Assembly (NCBI RefSeq): GCF_001438695.1
Contig: NZ_JQBH01000002.1
Span: forward strand, 62,001 to 126,000
DNA length: 64,000 bases
Source of the DNA: Fructobacillus fructosus KCTC 3544
GTDB lineage: Bacteria > Bacillota > Bacilli > Lactobacillales > Lactobacillaceae
Direction: 5' to 3'
The notes under the pieces are model-generated. The model made no database searches. It was not told the DNA's origin and was given only the letters and a program-made list of their open reading frames with translations. This document shows positions 54,071 through 62,984 of this stretch, piece after piece (the first letter of the stretch is position 1; each line of letters opens with the position of its first letter). Position numbers and translations under genes: made by a program.

Positions 54071-54102
54071 AAAAAAAGACGACACAGATGTGTCGTCTTT
54101 TT
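54071..54102. terminator. Terminator after the YlbF-like gene
   Basis: GACGACACA/TGTGTCGTC stem with A7 and T5 flanks, just past the minus-strand stop. Confidence 0.88.
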
Positions 54103-54115
54103 CATTTTCTACTGC

Positions 54116-54472
54116 TTATGCCTTGTGAGCTGCTGCATAGCTTTCTGAAACAGGCTTTGTCACGATGTCGTTAATTTCACCAAGCAACGTGTTCAAAACT
54201 TGTTCAGCGGCCATCAAGGCCTTGATCTTTTCGTCAGCTTGAACATCCTTCGCAATGGCGTCCCATTCCTTCTCCTGTTCAGGAGTTGGTGTCTTTTGGG
54301 CCTGCATCATTTGTTGCACCGTCATTTGAATCGTTTGGAATTGCTTGAAGAGTTCCTTTGACTTGTCATCGCCTTGAACATCCTTGAAAGCCTTTTCCCA
54401 TGATTGGTATTGCTCAGTTTGCGTCAATACCTTTGCCATCTCGTTTGCGTTATCGTAAATATTTACTGCCAT
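54116..54472 (-). CDS. YlbF/YheA-type regulator protein (UPF0342, DUF964)
   Basis: 118-aa all-helical protein of the YlbF/YmcA/YheA group; in B. subtilis relatives act with RNase Y or in development. Seen: NIYDNANEMAKVLTQTEQY at the start and DEKIKALMAAEQVLNTLLGEINDIV at the end, typical of the YheA branch. It starts about 40 nt after pbp1A on the same strand and is probably in that transcription unit. Confidence 0.9.
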   Translation of the reverse strand: MAVNIYDNANEMAKVLTQTEQYQSWEKAFKDVQGDDKSKELFKQFQTIQMTVQQMMQAQKTPTPEQEKEWDAIAKDVQADEKIKALMAAEQVLNTLLGEINDIVTKPVSESYAAAHKA

Positions 54473-54515
54473 TTATGTCAGTCCTTTCTTATCTAAACAA
54501 CTTCAACTACTTTTA

Positions 54516-56585
54516 CTAGTTGAACCATCCTGTTACAGTATCCCATACTTTATTAGCACCGGCAACCGTTGTGTCCACCCCGTTTTGAATGTTCTTCTTC
54601 GCGTTATCCGCCCATGAATTACCATCCGATGATGAGCTGGTTGAACTTGTGGTCTTATTAGCATCCGATACCGTAAAGGAACTTTCTTCGGTGTTTGGTA
54701 AAATCTGCCCCATCGAAGTTTTGACCAGGTTTCCGATTGTTGACATTAAGCCAATTGGGAGTGAACTTGAACTATTGCCTTCAATTCCTTCCCATGAAAC
54801 TTGGACCACATCGTTGGTATAGGCAACTGCCCATGAATCCTTTGATGAGTTCGAATTATTGGTCGAATTAGGGTTTTCCGTTGTTCCGGTCTTTCCAGCA
54901 ATTGTATAGCCAGTTGGTGTGGCCCCCTTACCAGTACCGTTGGTATAGGTACCAAGCATCATCTTGGTCATCTTGTCGGCAATCGACTTGGAAATTAATT
55001 GTGTTTGCTTAGCCTTTGGTTTAGCCACGATTGTCTTCCCCGAAGCATCCACAATCTTAGTGATGTAATGGGCCTCTGACATCTTTCCGCCGTTTGCAAA
55101 AGTCGTGTAGGCAGCAGCCATTTGCTGTGGTGAAACACCCTTTGTCAAACCACCAAGTGCCAGAGCGTAATTCTTATCGGAAGAAACCAAGTTCAAACCA
55201 AACTTCTTACCCCAAGTATAACCAGTATCCACCCCTAACTTATCAAGCAAGTAAACCGCAGGAATGTTGTACGAATGCTCGAGGGCTTCGTACATCTTCA
55301 CATTACCCGTTTCAACGTTCAAGGCGTTGTTTGGCGAGTAGTTATTCGTACCGAAACTCATCTTTTTGTTTGGTAACTCGGTATTAATGGAATAGCCATT
55401 GACTAAGGCCGGCGTGTAGACAACCAATGGCTTAATAATCGATCCTGGTTGGAGCTGTGACTGGTTGGCGCGGTTAAAGCCACGGTAAGTATGGGTCGTT
55501 TCCCGACCACCAACGACTGCGCGAACACCACCTGTTTTGGCATTTAAGACGACCGTAGCGGCTTGTGCCTCCGACTGATTACCGAAGAGCGAGCCCTTCT
55601 CGTAATCATTTTGTAGGTTTTCCTGATCCTTTTGGTTCAGCGTTGTATAAATCTTATAGCCCTTATTCATGATGTCTTTTTCGGTCAAGCCATAAGTATT
55701 AATTGCTTCATTAATGACCGAATCAAAGTACCAAGGGTAACGATAAGATTCATCGCCCGTGTAATTATCAGAAAGCGTGATGTTCGTTGCCTTTGCAGCA
55801 GTAGCTTCCGACTTGGTAATCTTCTTATTTTCAACCATTGTTTCGATAACCAGGTTTCGACGAGCCTTTGACCGGCCTGGGTTATCAATTGGGTTAAAGC
55901 CAGAAGGATTGGTGAGCATTCCCGCCAGCGTTGCCGCTTGTTCGGTATTCAACTCCGAAGCATGAACACCAAAGTATTTTTCAGAAGCATCCTCAACACC
56001 CCAGACACCATGACCAAACCACGCGTTGTTCAGATACATGGTCAAAATGTCGTTTTTCGAGTAAGTTTTCTCAACCTGAACAGCTAGGAAGATTTCCTTA
56101 AACTTACGCGTAAACGTCTGTTCCTGCGTCAAGTACGCATTCTTCACCAACTGTTGCGTCAAAGTCGATCCACCACCAGAAATGGTTTCGGAACCCGTCA
56201 ACTTATTCTTAACTAGCAAGAAGGCTGCGCGGGCCAAACCCTTGATTGAAAAACCAGGTTCCTTATAGAAGTTACGATCCTCAATCGAGAGCACCGCGTT
56301 TTTCATCGATGGAGCAATTTGATTATATTTGACGTAGGTTCCCTTTTGCGAATAGAGTGAACCGGCTTTATCACCCGAATTATCGTAAACGTCGGTCGTC
56401 TGTGAAAGCGACTGCTGCAAAGATGAAACGTGGGCCGTCTTCGCGTTCACAATGCCATAGGCAGAACCCGCCAAGAAAAGGGTCATGACCATTAAAATCA
56501 ACAAACGACCAATCTGATAGCGATTCCACACTGGTGCAATTTTTTGCCAACCAGCCGTCTTTTTAATTGAAAATTTTCTGTCCAT
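54516..56585 (-). CDS. Class A penicillin-binding protein 1A
   Basis: Bifunctional peptidoglycan glycosyltransferase/transpeptidase. Seen: 689 aa; cytoplasmic basic N-terminus, membrane segment about 27-48, glycosyltransferase domain with E102 in IEDRNFY and GGSTLTQQLVKN, transpeptidase motifs S382-x-x-K385 (GSIIKP), S438-Y-N440 and K565-T-G567, then a Ser/Thr/Asn-rich tail. argS lies about 60 nt upstream; the YlbF-like gene follows. Confidence 0.95.
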   Translation of the reverse strand: MDRKFSIKKTAGWQKIAPVWNRYQIGRLLILMVMTLFLAGSAYGIVNAKTAHVSSLQQSLSQTTDVYDNSGDKAGSLYSQKGTYVKYNQIAPSMKNAVLSIEDRNFYKEPGFSIKGLARAAFLLVKNKLTGSETISGGGSTLTQQLVKNAYLTQEQTFTRKFKEIFLAVQVEKTYSKNDILTMYLNNAWFGHGVWGVEDASEKYFGVHASELNTEQAATLAGMLTNPSGFNPIDNPGRSKARRNLVIETMVENKKITKSEATAAKATNITLSDNYTGDESYRYPWYFDSVINEAINTYGLTEKDIMNKGYKIYTTLNQKDQENLQNDYEKGSLFGNQSEAQAATVVLNAKTGGVRAVVGGRETTHTYRGFNRANQSQLQPGSIIKPLVVYTPALVNGYSINTELPNKKMSFGTNNYSPNNALNVETGNVKMYEALEHSYNIPAVYLLDKLGVDTGYTWGKKFGLNLVSSDKNYALALGGLTKGVSPQQMAAAYTTFANGGKMSEAHYITKIVDASGKTIVAKPKAKQTQLISKSIADKMTKMMLGTYTNGTGKGATPTGYTIAGKTGTTENPNSTNNSNSSKDSWAVAYTNDVVQVSWEGIEGNSSSSLPIGLMSTIGNLVKTSMGQILPNTEESSFTVSDANKTTSSTSSSSDGNSWADNAKKNIQNGVDTTVAGANKVWDTVTGWFN

Positions 56586-56644
56586 TTCGTTTCCTAGAGC
56601 TAGTTGCTCGACTCAGCATGAAGCATGTTTCGCTGTCTGCTTTC

Positions 56645-58336
56645 TTACATTTCCTTTGGTGCCTTTACCCCAAGAATGGACAAAGCCACTGTCAATGTTT
56701 CGGAGACGGCAGCCACCAAAGCAAGGCGGCCATTCTTGTTATCGTCGTCAGTCAAAATCTTAGAGTTGGCGTAGTACTTATTAAAAGCACGGGCCAAACC
56801 AAGGGCGTATTTAGCCACCACAGATGGTTCGCGATTCAAAAAGGCACGACGCACCGTTTCAGGGAAGGCATTCAAGGCCGTAATAATTTCCCAAGTGGCG
56901 GGATCGTCCAAGTGAATCTTGTCCTGATCGACCGTTACGCCAGCCTTACGCAAAATGGACTGCGCACGCGCGTTGGTATACTGCACGTAGGGACCGGTAT
57001 CGCCTTCAAAACGCACCACTTCGTCAATCTTAAAGTCAAAGTTATTCGTTCGATCGTTCATCAGATCGTGGAAGACAACGGCACCAGCACCCACTTCTTC
57101 TGCAACCTGGTCCTTGTTGGCCAAGGTAGGATTCTTTTCTTCAATTTGCTTCAAAGCCAACTCATGGGCATCGTCCAAGACGTCCTTCAACAAAACCACG
57201 TCACCCTTACGGGTCGACATTTTCTTACCGTTAAAGGTAATCAACCCGAATGGAATGTGTTCAACGTCATCTGCCCATGGCAAATCGAGGAGTGACAAAA
57301 CAGCCTTCAATTGCTGGAAGTGCTCGCGCTGTTCACCACCAACGACATAGAGAGACTTGGCGAAATGATAGGTATCCTTACGGTACATGGCTGCTGCCAA
57401 ATCACGGGTCATGTAGAGCGTGGCCCCATCGTAACGCTTAATCATGGCAGGCGTCAGGTTTTCGTTAACAGGTGACAAATCAACGATTTGTGCCCCTTCC
57501 GACTCCTTTAAGAGATGCTTATCCTCCAATGCCTTGACAACGCGGTCCATCTTATCGTTATAGAAGGCTTCCCCGTTATATGAATCAAAGGTGATGCCCA
57601 AACGATCGTAAATTTCAGTAAATTCCTTTAATGACTCTTCACGGAACCATGACCAAAGCTTGTGCGCTTCTGGATCACCATCTTCCAGCTTCTTAAACCA
57701 AGCGCGTCCTTCGTCGTCCAACGCTGGGTTTTCCTTGGCTTTTTCGTGGAACTCCACGTAATACTTCAGCAATGTCCCGATGGGATCTGCCTTCACTTCC
57801 GCTTCGGAACCCCAAGTCTTGTAGGCATAAATCAGCTTTCCGAACTGCGTTCCCCAATCACCCAGGTGGTTGATTTTAACTGGCTTGTAACCATTTTTAG
57901 CGGACAAGTTGGCCAGTGCATTTCCAATAACCGTTGAACGAAGGTGGCCCATCGACATTGGCTTGGCAATGTTAGGCGATGACATGTCGAGCGCAATCGT
58001 CTGCCCCTTCCCATCGCTGTTTTCACCGTAGTTCATGCCGGCTTTCAAAACCTTTGTCAACGTTTCGGCCGTTACCTGCTTCTTATCTAAGAAGAAGTTA
58101 ATGTAGGGACCCGTTGCCACGACTTTTTCGAAGGCGGACTGGTCGATTTGTTCAACCAAATCAGCCGCAATCATTTGGGGCGCTTTTTTCAATACCTTTG
58201 CCAACGTAAAAGTCGGAAAGGCTAAATCCCCCATTTTATGGTCTTTTGGTGCTTCCACCTTATTGAAAATTTCTTCCGTTGTTAAATCCGGTAGAACCGC
58301 CTGCAAGGCGGTCACTACTGCCGTTTTTTCTGCCAT
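56645..58336 (-). CDS. argS: Arginyl-tRNA synthetase
   Basis: Class Ia synthetase. Seen: 563 aa; SPNIAKPMSMGHLRSTVIG is the HIGH-type region, KMSTRKGDVV the KMSK-type region, C-terminal YVQYTNARAQSIL and DALRP-type anticodon domain. Start 58336 was chosen: AAAGGGACG precedes it, and the 33 further upstream codons of the open frame run through the T-box terminator. Preceded by a T-box leader, so it should respond to uncharged tRNA-Arg. The leader follows directly on the DUF2187-like gene. Confidence 0.96.
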   Translation of the reverse strand: MAEKTAVVTALQAVLPDLTTEEIFNKVEAPKDHKMGDLAFPTFTLAKVLKKAPQMIAADLVEQIDQSAFEKVVATGPYINFFLDKKQVTAETLTKVLKAGMNYGENSDGKGQTIALDMSSPNIAKPMSMGHLRSTVIGNALANLSAKNGYKPVKINHLGDWGTQFGKLIYAYKTWGSEAEVKADPIGTLLKYYVEFHEKAKENPALDDEGRAWFKKLEDGDPEAHKLWSWFREESLKEFTEIYDRLGITFDSYNGEAFYNDKMDRVVKALEDKHLLKESEGAQIVDLSPVNENLTPAMIKRYDGATLYMTRDLAAAMYRKDTYHFAKSLYVVGGEQREHFQQLKAVLSLLDLPWADDVEHIPFGLITFNGKKMSTRKGDVVLLKDVLDDAHELALKQIEEKNPTLANKDQVAEEVGAGAVVFHDLMNDRTNNFDFKIDEVVRFEGDTGPYVQYTNARAQSILRKAGVTVDQDKIHLDDPATWEIITALNAFPETVRRAFLNREPSVVAKYALGLARAFNKYYANSKILTDDDNKNGRLALVAAVSETLTVALSILGVKAPKEM

Positions 58337-58362
58337 CGTTTCGTCCCTTTCAATGTTTAAAA

Positions 58363-58545
58363 GCAGGACCCATCTCGACATATCTGAAGAGACGAGCCCT
58401 GCCCGCGGTACCACTCTAATAGTTAGCATGGCCAACCACTTTTGTTTATCAAATTGTTTCAGAAAAAGTGGCGCGGGTCAGGGGCAAGCCTTGACTCACA
58501 CTACCGCCAAGGTCACTGGATGCTAGCCATCCTGCCTTCTTCTTT
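58363..58545 (-). promoter_or_regulatory. T-box riboswitch (arginine predicted) upstream of argS
   Basis: Canonical T-box AGAGTGGTACCGCGGGC (58401-58416 region) on the minus strand. The terminator stem (58363-58402) is a 14-bp helix from GCAGGGCTCGTCTC to GAGATGGGTCCTGC with TTTT after it. The antiterminator would pair the T-box flank AGAG with CTCT. Stem I-like sequence fills about 58470-58545; CGC near 58471-58475 is a candidate Arg specifier. Amino acid inferred from argS. Confidence 0.88.
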
Positions 58546-58547
58546 TT

Positions 58548-58796
58548 CTATTCTTCTTCAGCCGGTGCTTCCTGAATCACTTCCACATCAGCCATCCGAA
58601 CGACTCCCCGGTGATTCATTTCGTTAACCGTGGGTTGGTCTGCTGGATCGTTTTCAATGATTTCGACAAGCAGTGCGTTGTCGTAAACCTTCTCGACTTT
58701 GCCAGTAAAGGGCTTTTCCAAGTTTCCGTAGGCTGGTGCCAAAAGCACATCCCCCACGTGATACTTAGCTGCTTGTTCTTCGTCTGTCTTTGCCAT
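58548..58796 (-). CDS. Small DUF2187-like protein
   Basis: 82 aa, acidic, cytoplasmic; beta-rich core AKYHVGDVLLAPAYG, FTGKVEKVYDNALLVEI and MNHRGVVRMADVEVIQ resembles the DUF2187/YkvS family of unknown function, with an acidic tail. Start follows GGAGG at 5 nt; an extended -10 (TGG-TATAAT) lies about 40 nt upstream. The argS T-box begins right after its stop, so both are likely in one transcript with a conditional terminator between them. Confidence 0.78.
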   Translation of the reverse strand: MAKTDEEQAAKYHVGDVLLAPAYGNLEKPFTGKVEKVYDNALLVEIIENDPADQPTVNEMNHRGVVRMADVEVIQEAPAEEE

Positions 58797-58840
58797 GAAA
58801 GCCTCCGATTCCTTATTAGAAACTAATTATACCACAATTC

Positions 58841-60088
58841 TTATCTATCTAGTATGGTAACCAAATGGGCAATGATGTCTTGGGCAACCGCTTGCTTAGA
58901 CTTTGGACCAATCGATACCGGTTCCTGTCCTTCTTGAATAAGCGTTACCTGGTTACTATCCTTATCAAAGCCGGCTTGCGGAGCCGTTACATCGTTGGCA
59001 ACAATCATGTCCGCATGCTTGGAAGCCAACTTCTTTTCAGCATTTGCCAAAAGATTTTGGGTCTCGGCAGCAAAGCCAATAACCACCTGTCCGGCTTTCT
59101 TTTCTTGACCAACTGTCTTTAGGATGTCCGGATTTTGAATCAAATCAAGCACAAGGTGCTCATCTGGTTGGCTCTTTTTCACCTTTTGTTCAAAGGGATT
59201 GGCCAATGCATAATCCGACACAGCCGCTGCCCCAATAAAGGCATCAGCCGTCGGCATGGCCTTCTGAACCGCTGAAAGCATCTCTTTTGCAGAAGGTGCA
59301 TAAACGAAATGAATGGCTGGTGAGTAAGGTCGTTTCGTCGCAGCAACTAACGTTACCTCTGCTCCTGCTGCAAGCGCTGCTTCAGCTAAGGCGTAGCCCA
59401 TCTTTCCAGACGAACGATTCGTTAAATAACGGACTGGATCAATGGCTTCCTTTGTCCCACCGGCTGTTACCACAACTTGTCGACCAGCAAGTGGCCGCTT
59501 GTGAACTAGCGCCTGCTCGGCACTTAGTTCCTCCAGGGCCTGTGTAGTGGCCGTCATAATTTCTGACAATGCAGCCAAACGGCCCTTGGCCGCATACCCT
59601 TCCGCTAGAAAACCAGTTTCGGGGCCCACCACTTGCCACCCGTCTTTTCGGAGCGTTTCCAAATTGCGCTGGGTGGCTGGGTTGGCATACATCTGGTCGT
59701 TCATGGCGGGTGCCAGTACTTTGACCGGGGCGGTGGCAGCCATGATGGTTTCGGTCAAGACATTATCAGCCAGACCATTCGCGACTTTGGCCAGCGTGTT
59801 AGCAGTGGCTGGTGACAGTACCAACGCATCCGCCCAACGTCCCAAGGCAACGTGCTCAACGGCGGAAGATTCACCCTGTTTGGCGTCAGTCAGCACGGCT
59901 TCTTTTGATAAAATGGCCAGGGTCTTTGCTGATATAAAGGTTTCAGCCGCCTTAGTCATCAAGACTTTCACAGTCGCTCCAGCCTTAACGTAGAGACGGA
60001 CCAGTTCGGCAGCCTTATAGGCAGCAATGCCACCCGTCACCGCAAGTAAGATTTTTTTATTTGTCAAAGGCTGTTCCATACTAGGCAT
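58841..60088 (-). CDS. coaBC: Bifunctional phosphopantothenoylcysteine decarboxylase/synthase
   Basis: Two steps of coenzyme A synthesis. Seen: 415 aa; CoaC flavin part (ILLAVTGGIAAYKAAELVR, SPATANTLAKVANGLADN, PAMNDQMYANP) then CoaB part (VVVTAGGTKEAIDPVRYLTNRSSGKMG, GAAAVSDY, NDV). ATG 60088 lies 8 nt inside the end of murE, with AAGGA 7 nt upstream, so it is coupled to murE; another ATG three codons later is less well placed. Confidence 0.95.
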   Translation of the reverse strand: MPSMEQPLTNKKILLAVTGGIAAYKAAELVRLYVKAGATVKVLMTKAAETFISAKTLAILSKEAVLTDAKQGESSAVEHVALGRWADALVLSPATANTLAKVANGLADNVLTETIMAATAPVKVLAPAMNDQMYANPATQRNLETLRKDGWQVVGPETGFLAEGYAAKGRLAALSEIMTATTQALEELSAEQALVHKRPLAGRQVVVTAGGTKEAIDPVRYLTNRSSGKMGYALAEAALAAGAEVTLVAATKRPYSPAIHFVYAPSAKEMLSAVQKAMPTADAFIGAAAVSDYALANPFEQKVKKSQPDEHLVLDLIQNPDILKTVGQEKKAGQVVIGFAAETQNLLANAEKKLASKHADMIVANDVTAPQAGFDKDSNQVTLIQEGQEPVSIGPKSKQAVAQDIIAHLVTILDR

Positions 60089-61616
60089 GAAAAGTTCCTT
60101 CTTTAAGTTCTTGTTGGCAGTTTTTGACGACCGCAAAATCGCCAATATAGGGAGTGTCAATACCATTTACCTTCTGATATGGGTCTTCTCCCTTACCCGC
60201 AACGACGACCAGGTCATTCGGTCCTGCTAGCGCAACCGCCTCATGGATGGCCTGAATCCGATCCATTTGATAGTGGATGGTCACAGCTGGATTGGTAATG
60301 GCCGAGGCAATTGTCTGACAAATGTCTTCTGGCTTTTCAAAGGCCGGGTCATCGGCTGTCAAGACCACCTGGTCCGCTTGCTTCGATAAGACTTTGGCAA
60401 AGTCTAACCGACGGGAAACACCCTTGTTACCGGGTGCGCCCAAGACCACAATGACTTGTCCTTCTGGCGACTGCCCCTTGGCAAAAGCCAAAAGGGCGTT
60501 CAAGGAAGCAAAGTTATGGGCGTAGTCAACAAAGGCCACCCCGTGCCCAGGCAAAACCATGGAGAGCATTCGACCAGGAATCGTGACCTCATCGAGCCCC
60601 TTTTTCATATCGTCGTACTTGGCACCGGCTAAAGCCGTCATCATCAACGCCGCCGTTGCGTTCTCCTCGTTAAAGTCACCAGGCAGGTTCAAACGATACG
60701 AACCGTTCAATTCAACTAAAGCCGGTTCTTTCACCAGGACCTCAGCCGTAAAATACGAATCATGTAATTCAGATTTGTCGGAATGAAAGGCAACCGTTGG
60801 GGTTAAGTCCGGTAACTGGCTGGCCGCCCCCTGTCGATTAAAAGTCAACACTTGATTGTGCTTCCGAGCAGCCCGCTGATGGATTTCGGCAAAATGATCC
60901 ATGCCAGCGTTTAAAATCACCTGATCGGAGTGGTCCAATAGCATTTCTTTATGGGCTAGGTAGTCCTCAAAAGTCGGATGCTCGTTCGGACCAATGTGGT
61001 CTGGCGAAATATTGAGAAAAGCACCAACGTTGTAGCGCAACCCGTACACCCGGTTCTTCAGGTAAGCTTGCGAGGAAACCTCCATCACCAAGTGGGTCAT
61101 CCCCTTTTTAACAGCCCGAGCCATGTCCTTGTATAGTTCGTAGGATTCGGGGGTCGTTAAATCGGATTTCTTACTGTCTTCGGGGTTGGGTCCAACAATC
61201 CGGTTCACGGTCGAAAAGAGTGCGGTCTTCCCGTCAGTGGCTTCCTTCAAAATATTATAGGCAAAATAAGCCGCCGTTGTTTTCCCCTTGGTCCCGGTAA
61301 AGGCACCAATCCAGAGCTTTTGGTTAGGATAGTCGAAAAACGCAGCCGAAAGAACCGCTAAGGCTTTTTGCGTATCCGTCACTAGCCAAAGAGGCACGTC
61401 CAGTCCGAGGTCTTTCGTTGCCACCAGTCCGGTCACACCCTGGACGCCGTCTAAATAGGCTGCCTTAAAGGCTCCTTTGGCAACAAAGAGGGTGTTTTCC
61501 TTTACTCGCCTCGAATCATAGTGTAAAAAGTCAAAAACCTGTTCCGAAACCGGTTCTTGAACCAATAAATTCTGTTCCTCTAAGAGGGTCGTTACTTGTT
61601 TTGAAGATAATTTCAT
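60081..61616 (-). CDS. murE: UDP-MurNAc-L-Ala-D-Glu--L-lysine ligase
   Basis: Adds the third residue of the peptidoglycan stem. Seen: 511 aa; ATP loop GAFTGTKGKTTAAYF, substrate carbamylation/metal region, and DDPAFE in the C-terminal domain. The DDPA motif is characteristic of L-Lys-adding enzymes (DNPR in meso-DAP enzymes). Start 61616 follows CAAGG; the upstream frame is not supported. Its -10 TATAAT (61626-61631) lies only 9 nt before the ATG. Confidence 0.95.
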   Translation of the reverse strand: MKLSSKQVTTLLEEQNLLVQEPVSEQVFDFLHYDSRRVKENTLFVAKGAFKAAYLDGVQGVTGLVATKDLGLDVPLWLVTDTQKALAVLSAAFFDYPNQKLWIGAFTGTKGKTTAAYFAYNILKEATDGKTALFSTVNRIVGPNPEDSKKSDLTTPESYELYKDMARAVKKGMTHLVMEVSSQAYLKNRVYGLRYNVGAFLNISPDHIGPNEHPTFEDYLAHKEMLLDHSDQVILNAGMDHFAEIHQRAARKHNQVLTFNRQGAASQLPDLTPTVAFHSDKSELHDSYFTAEVLVKEPALVELNGSYRLNLPGDFNEENATAALMMTALAGAKYDDMKKGLDEVTIPGRMLSMVLPGHGVAFVDYAHNFASLNALLAFAKGQSPEGQVIVVLGAPGNKGVSRRLDFAKVLSKQADQVVLTADDPAFEKPEDICQTIASAITNPAVTIHYQMDRIQAIHEAVALAGPNDLVVVAGKGEDPYQKVNGIDTPYIGDFAVVKNCQQELKEGTFHA

Positions 61617-61625
61617 AATACCTTG

Positions 61626-61634
61626 ATTATAGCA
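61626..61634 (-). promoter_or_regulatory. Extended -10 box just upstream of murE
   Basis: TGC-TATAAT on the minus strand, 9 nt before the murE ATG, predicting a 5' leader of only 2-3 nt if used. No consensus -35 at 17 nt. Confidence 0.5.
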
Positions 61635-61666
61635 TAGGATGGTCATCCTCATTGCAAACACTCAAC

Positions 61667-61695
61667 CAAAAAAGGCCCAGTCACTGACTGGGCCT
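61667..61695 (-). terminator. Terminator after the antiporter gene
   Basis: GGCCCAGTCA/TGACTGGGCC stem with T6 on the minus strand. Confidence 0.88.
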
Positions 61696-61719
61696 CACAG
61701 CCGTTTATCAAAAGTTCAA

Positions 61720-62856
61720 TCAACGCTTGAGCATTGGCTTTAAGGCAATCGGTGTAAAAATGGTGGTCAATAAGATCACCAGTACCATTGCCGCGTAAAC
61801 ATCAGCTTTCAACAAATGAGCCGCTAATGCCAAGTTAGCAATCACTAAAGCCATTTCCCCACGAGAAACCATGCCAACGCCAACAATGTAAGCAGGTCTT
61901 TTGGCCATCCCCGTTAGTCGAGCACCCAACACCGGGCCAACAAACTTTGTCACAATGGCTAATACGGTGAGCAAAATGATCAACCAAAGGTGTTTTTCTT
62001 GACCGGTCCAACTGACTTTCAACCCGATATTGACAAAGAAAATGGGGATAAATAAAACGTTGCCGAGGATTGTGATACCGTGTTCAACTCCCTCATGGAC
62101 TGGTAAACGAGAAAAAAGCAGACCCAGCAGGAAGGCCACGATGGCACCGGAAAGTCCTAGTTCTTCTGCAAAGTATGCAGAAAAGAGAATCAGAGAAAAC
62201 ACAACCGTCACCACCATGGCCGGATGAGCCACCTTGGTTAAAACAGCGATGACTTTTGGCAAGGCCCAGTAAAGGAAAAGTAACAAAGCAGCGAGATAAG
62301 CGAGCATCAAAAAGACCGTCAGTCCCAAGCCCATGTGTTGGCCGCCCCCTAAACCAAAAGTCGTCTCGAAGACAGTCCACATCAGTACTGCCAGCAAATC
62401 ATCAATCACCGCCGCCCCAAGAATGGTTGTGCCCGCTTCTGATTTAATCTGCTTATACTCAGTTAAAATTTGTGCCGTTATGGAGACCGAGGTTGCCGAA
62501 AACAAGACACCCCAAAGTAGCGCCTGCTCGTTACCATAGCCGAGTAAATGTCCAAAAACAAAGAAAACGGTAAAGGGTGTCACCACGCCCGCTAAAGCGA
62601 CGGAAAAGGACTGCTTAAAGTGCTTCTTGAGCAAGTCAACGTCCGATTCAATTCCCGCTAAGAACATCAGCAACAAAACCCCAATTTCGGCCCAGTGATC
62701 CGTTACCTGACTCGCTGAAAGGAAGGCAAAACCGGCTGGTCCAATCAATAGCCCTGCTCCAATTTGACCAACGACACCTGGTAGGCCGATTCTTTCGGCC
62801 AACCAGCCACAGAACAATGCGGCAAAAAGCATGCTTGCAAGCGTCACTTCAGACAT
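61720..62856 (-). CDS. CPA2-family cation/proton antiporter (NapA type)
   Basis: Na+/H+ or K+/H+ exchanger. Seen: 378 aa with 12-13 hydrophobic segments; GQIGAGLLIGPAG and AAVIDDLLAVLMW (the ion-binding acidic pair in the membrane), GMVSRGEMALVIANLA. No TrkA-N regulatory domain follows. Two adjacent ATGs (62859, 62856); AAAGGAGG spacing favours the second. Separated from dus by a large hairpin. Confidence 0.92.
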   Translation of the reverse strand: MSEVTLASMLFAALFCGWLAERIGLPGVVGQIGAGLLIGPAGFAFLSASQVTDHWAEIGVLLLMFLAGIESDVDLLKKHFKQSFSVALAGVVTPFTVFFVFGHLLGYGNEQALLWGVLFSATSVSITAQILTEYKQIKSEAGTTILGAAVIDDLLAVLMWTVFETTFGLGGGQHMGLGLTVFLMLAYLAALLLFLYWALPKVIAVLTKVAHPAMVVTVVFSLILFSAYFAEELGLSGAIVAFLLGLLFSRLPVHEGVEHGITILGNVLFIPIFFVNIGLKVSWTGQEKHLWLIILLTVLAIVTKFVGPVLGARLTGMAKRPAYIVGVGMVSRGEMALVIANLALAAHLLKADVYAAMVLVILLTTIFTPIALKPMLKR

Positions 62857-62880
62857 CATTTCCTCCTTTTAACCAATTAA

Positions 62881-62938
62881 AAAAGTCGTACCAAAAACTT
62901 ACCTAACTCCCCCGTTAGGTAAATCCTTGAGTACGACC
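62881..62938 (-). terminator. Long hairpin terminator between dus and the antiporter
   Basis: Outer stem GTCGTAC/GTACGAC and inner stem TTACCTAAC/GTTAGGTAA separated by internal loops, then T6 directly before the antiporter ribosome binding site. Confidence 0.8.
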
Positions 62939-62984
62939 TCAACCAAAGTTCAATTCAATTAATTTCAGTATACCATAAACCCTT

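Noticed and set aside
56567-57295. 242-codon plus-strand open frame
   Set aside because: Antisense to argS, which is strongly supported by its motifs.
58337-58435. N-terminal extension of argS by 33 codons
   Set aside because: Overlaps the T-box terminator stem; the start at 58336 has a ribosome site and matches the family N-terminus.
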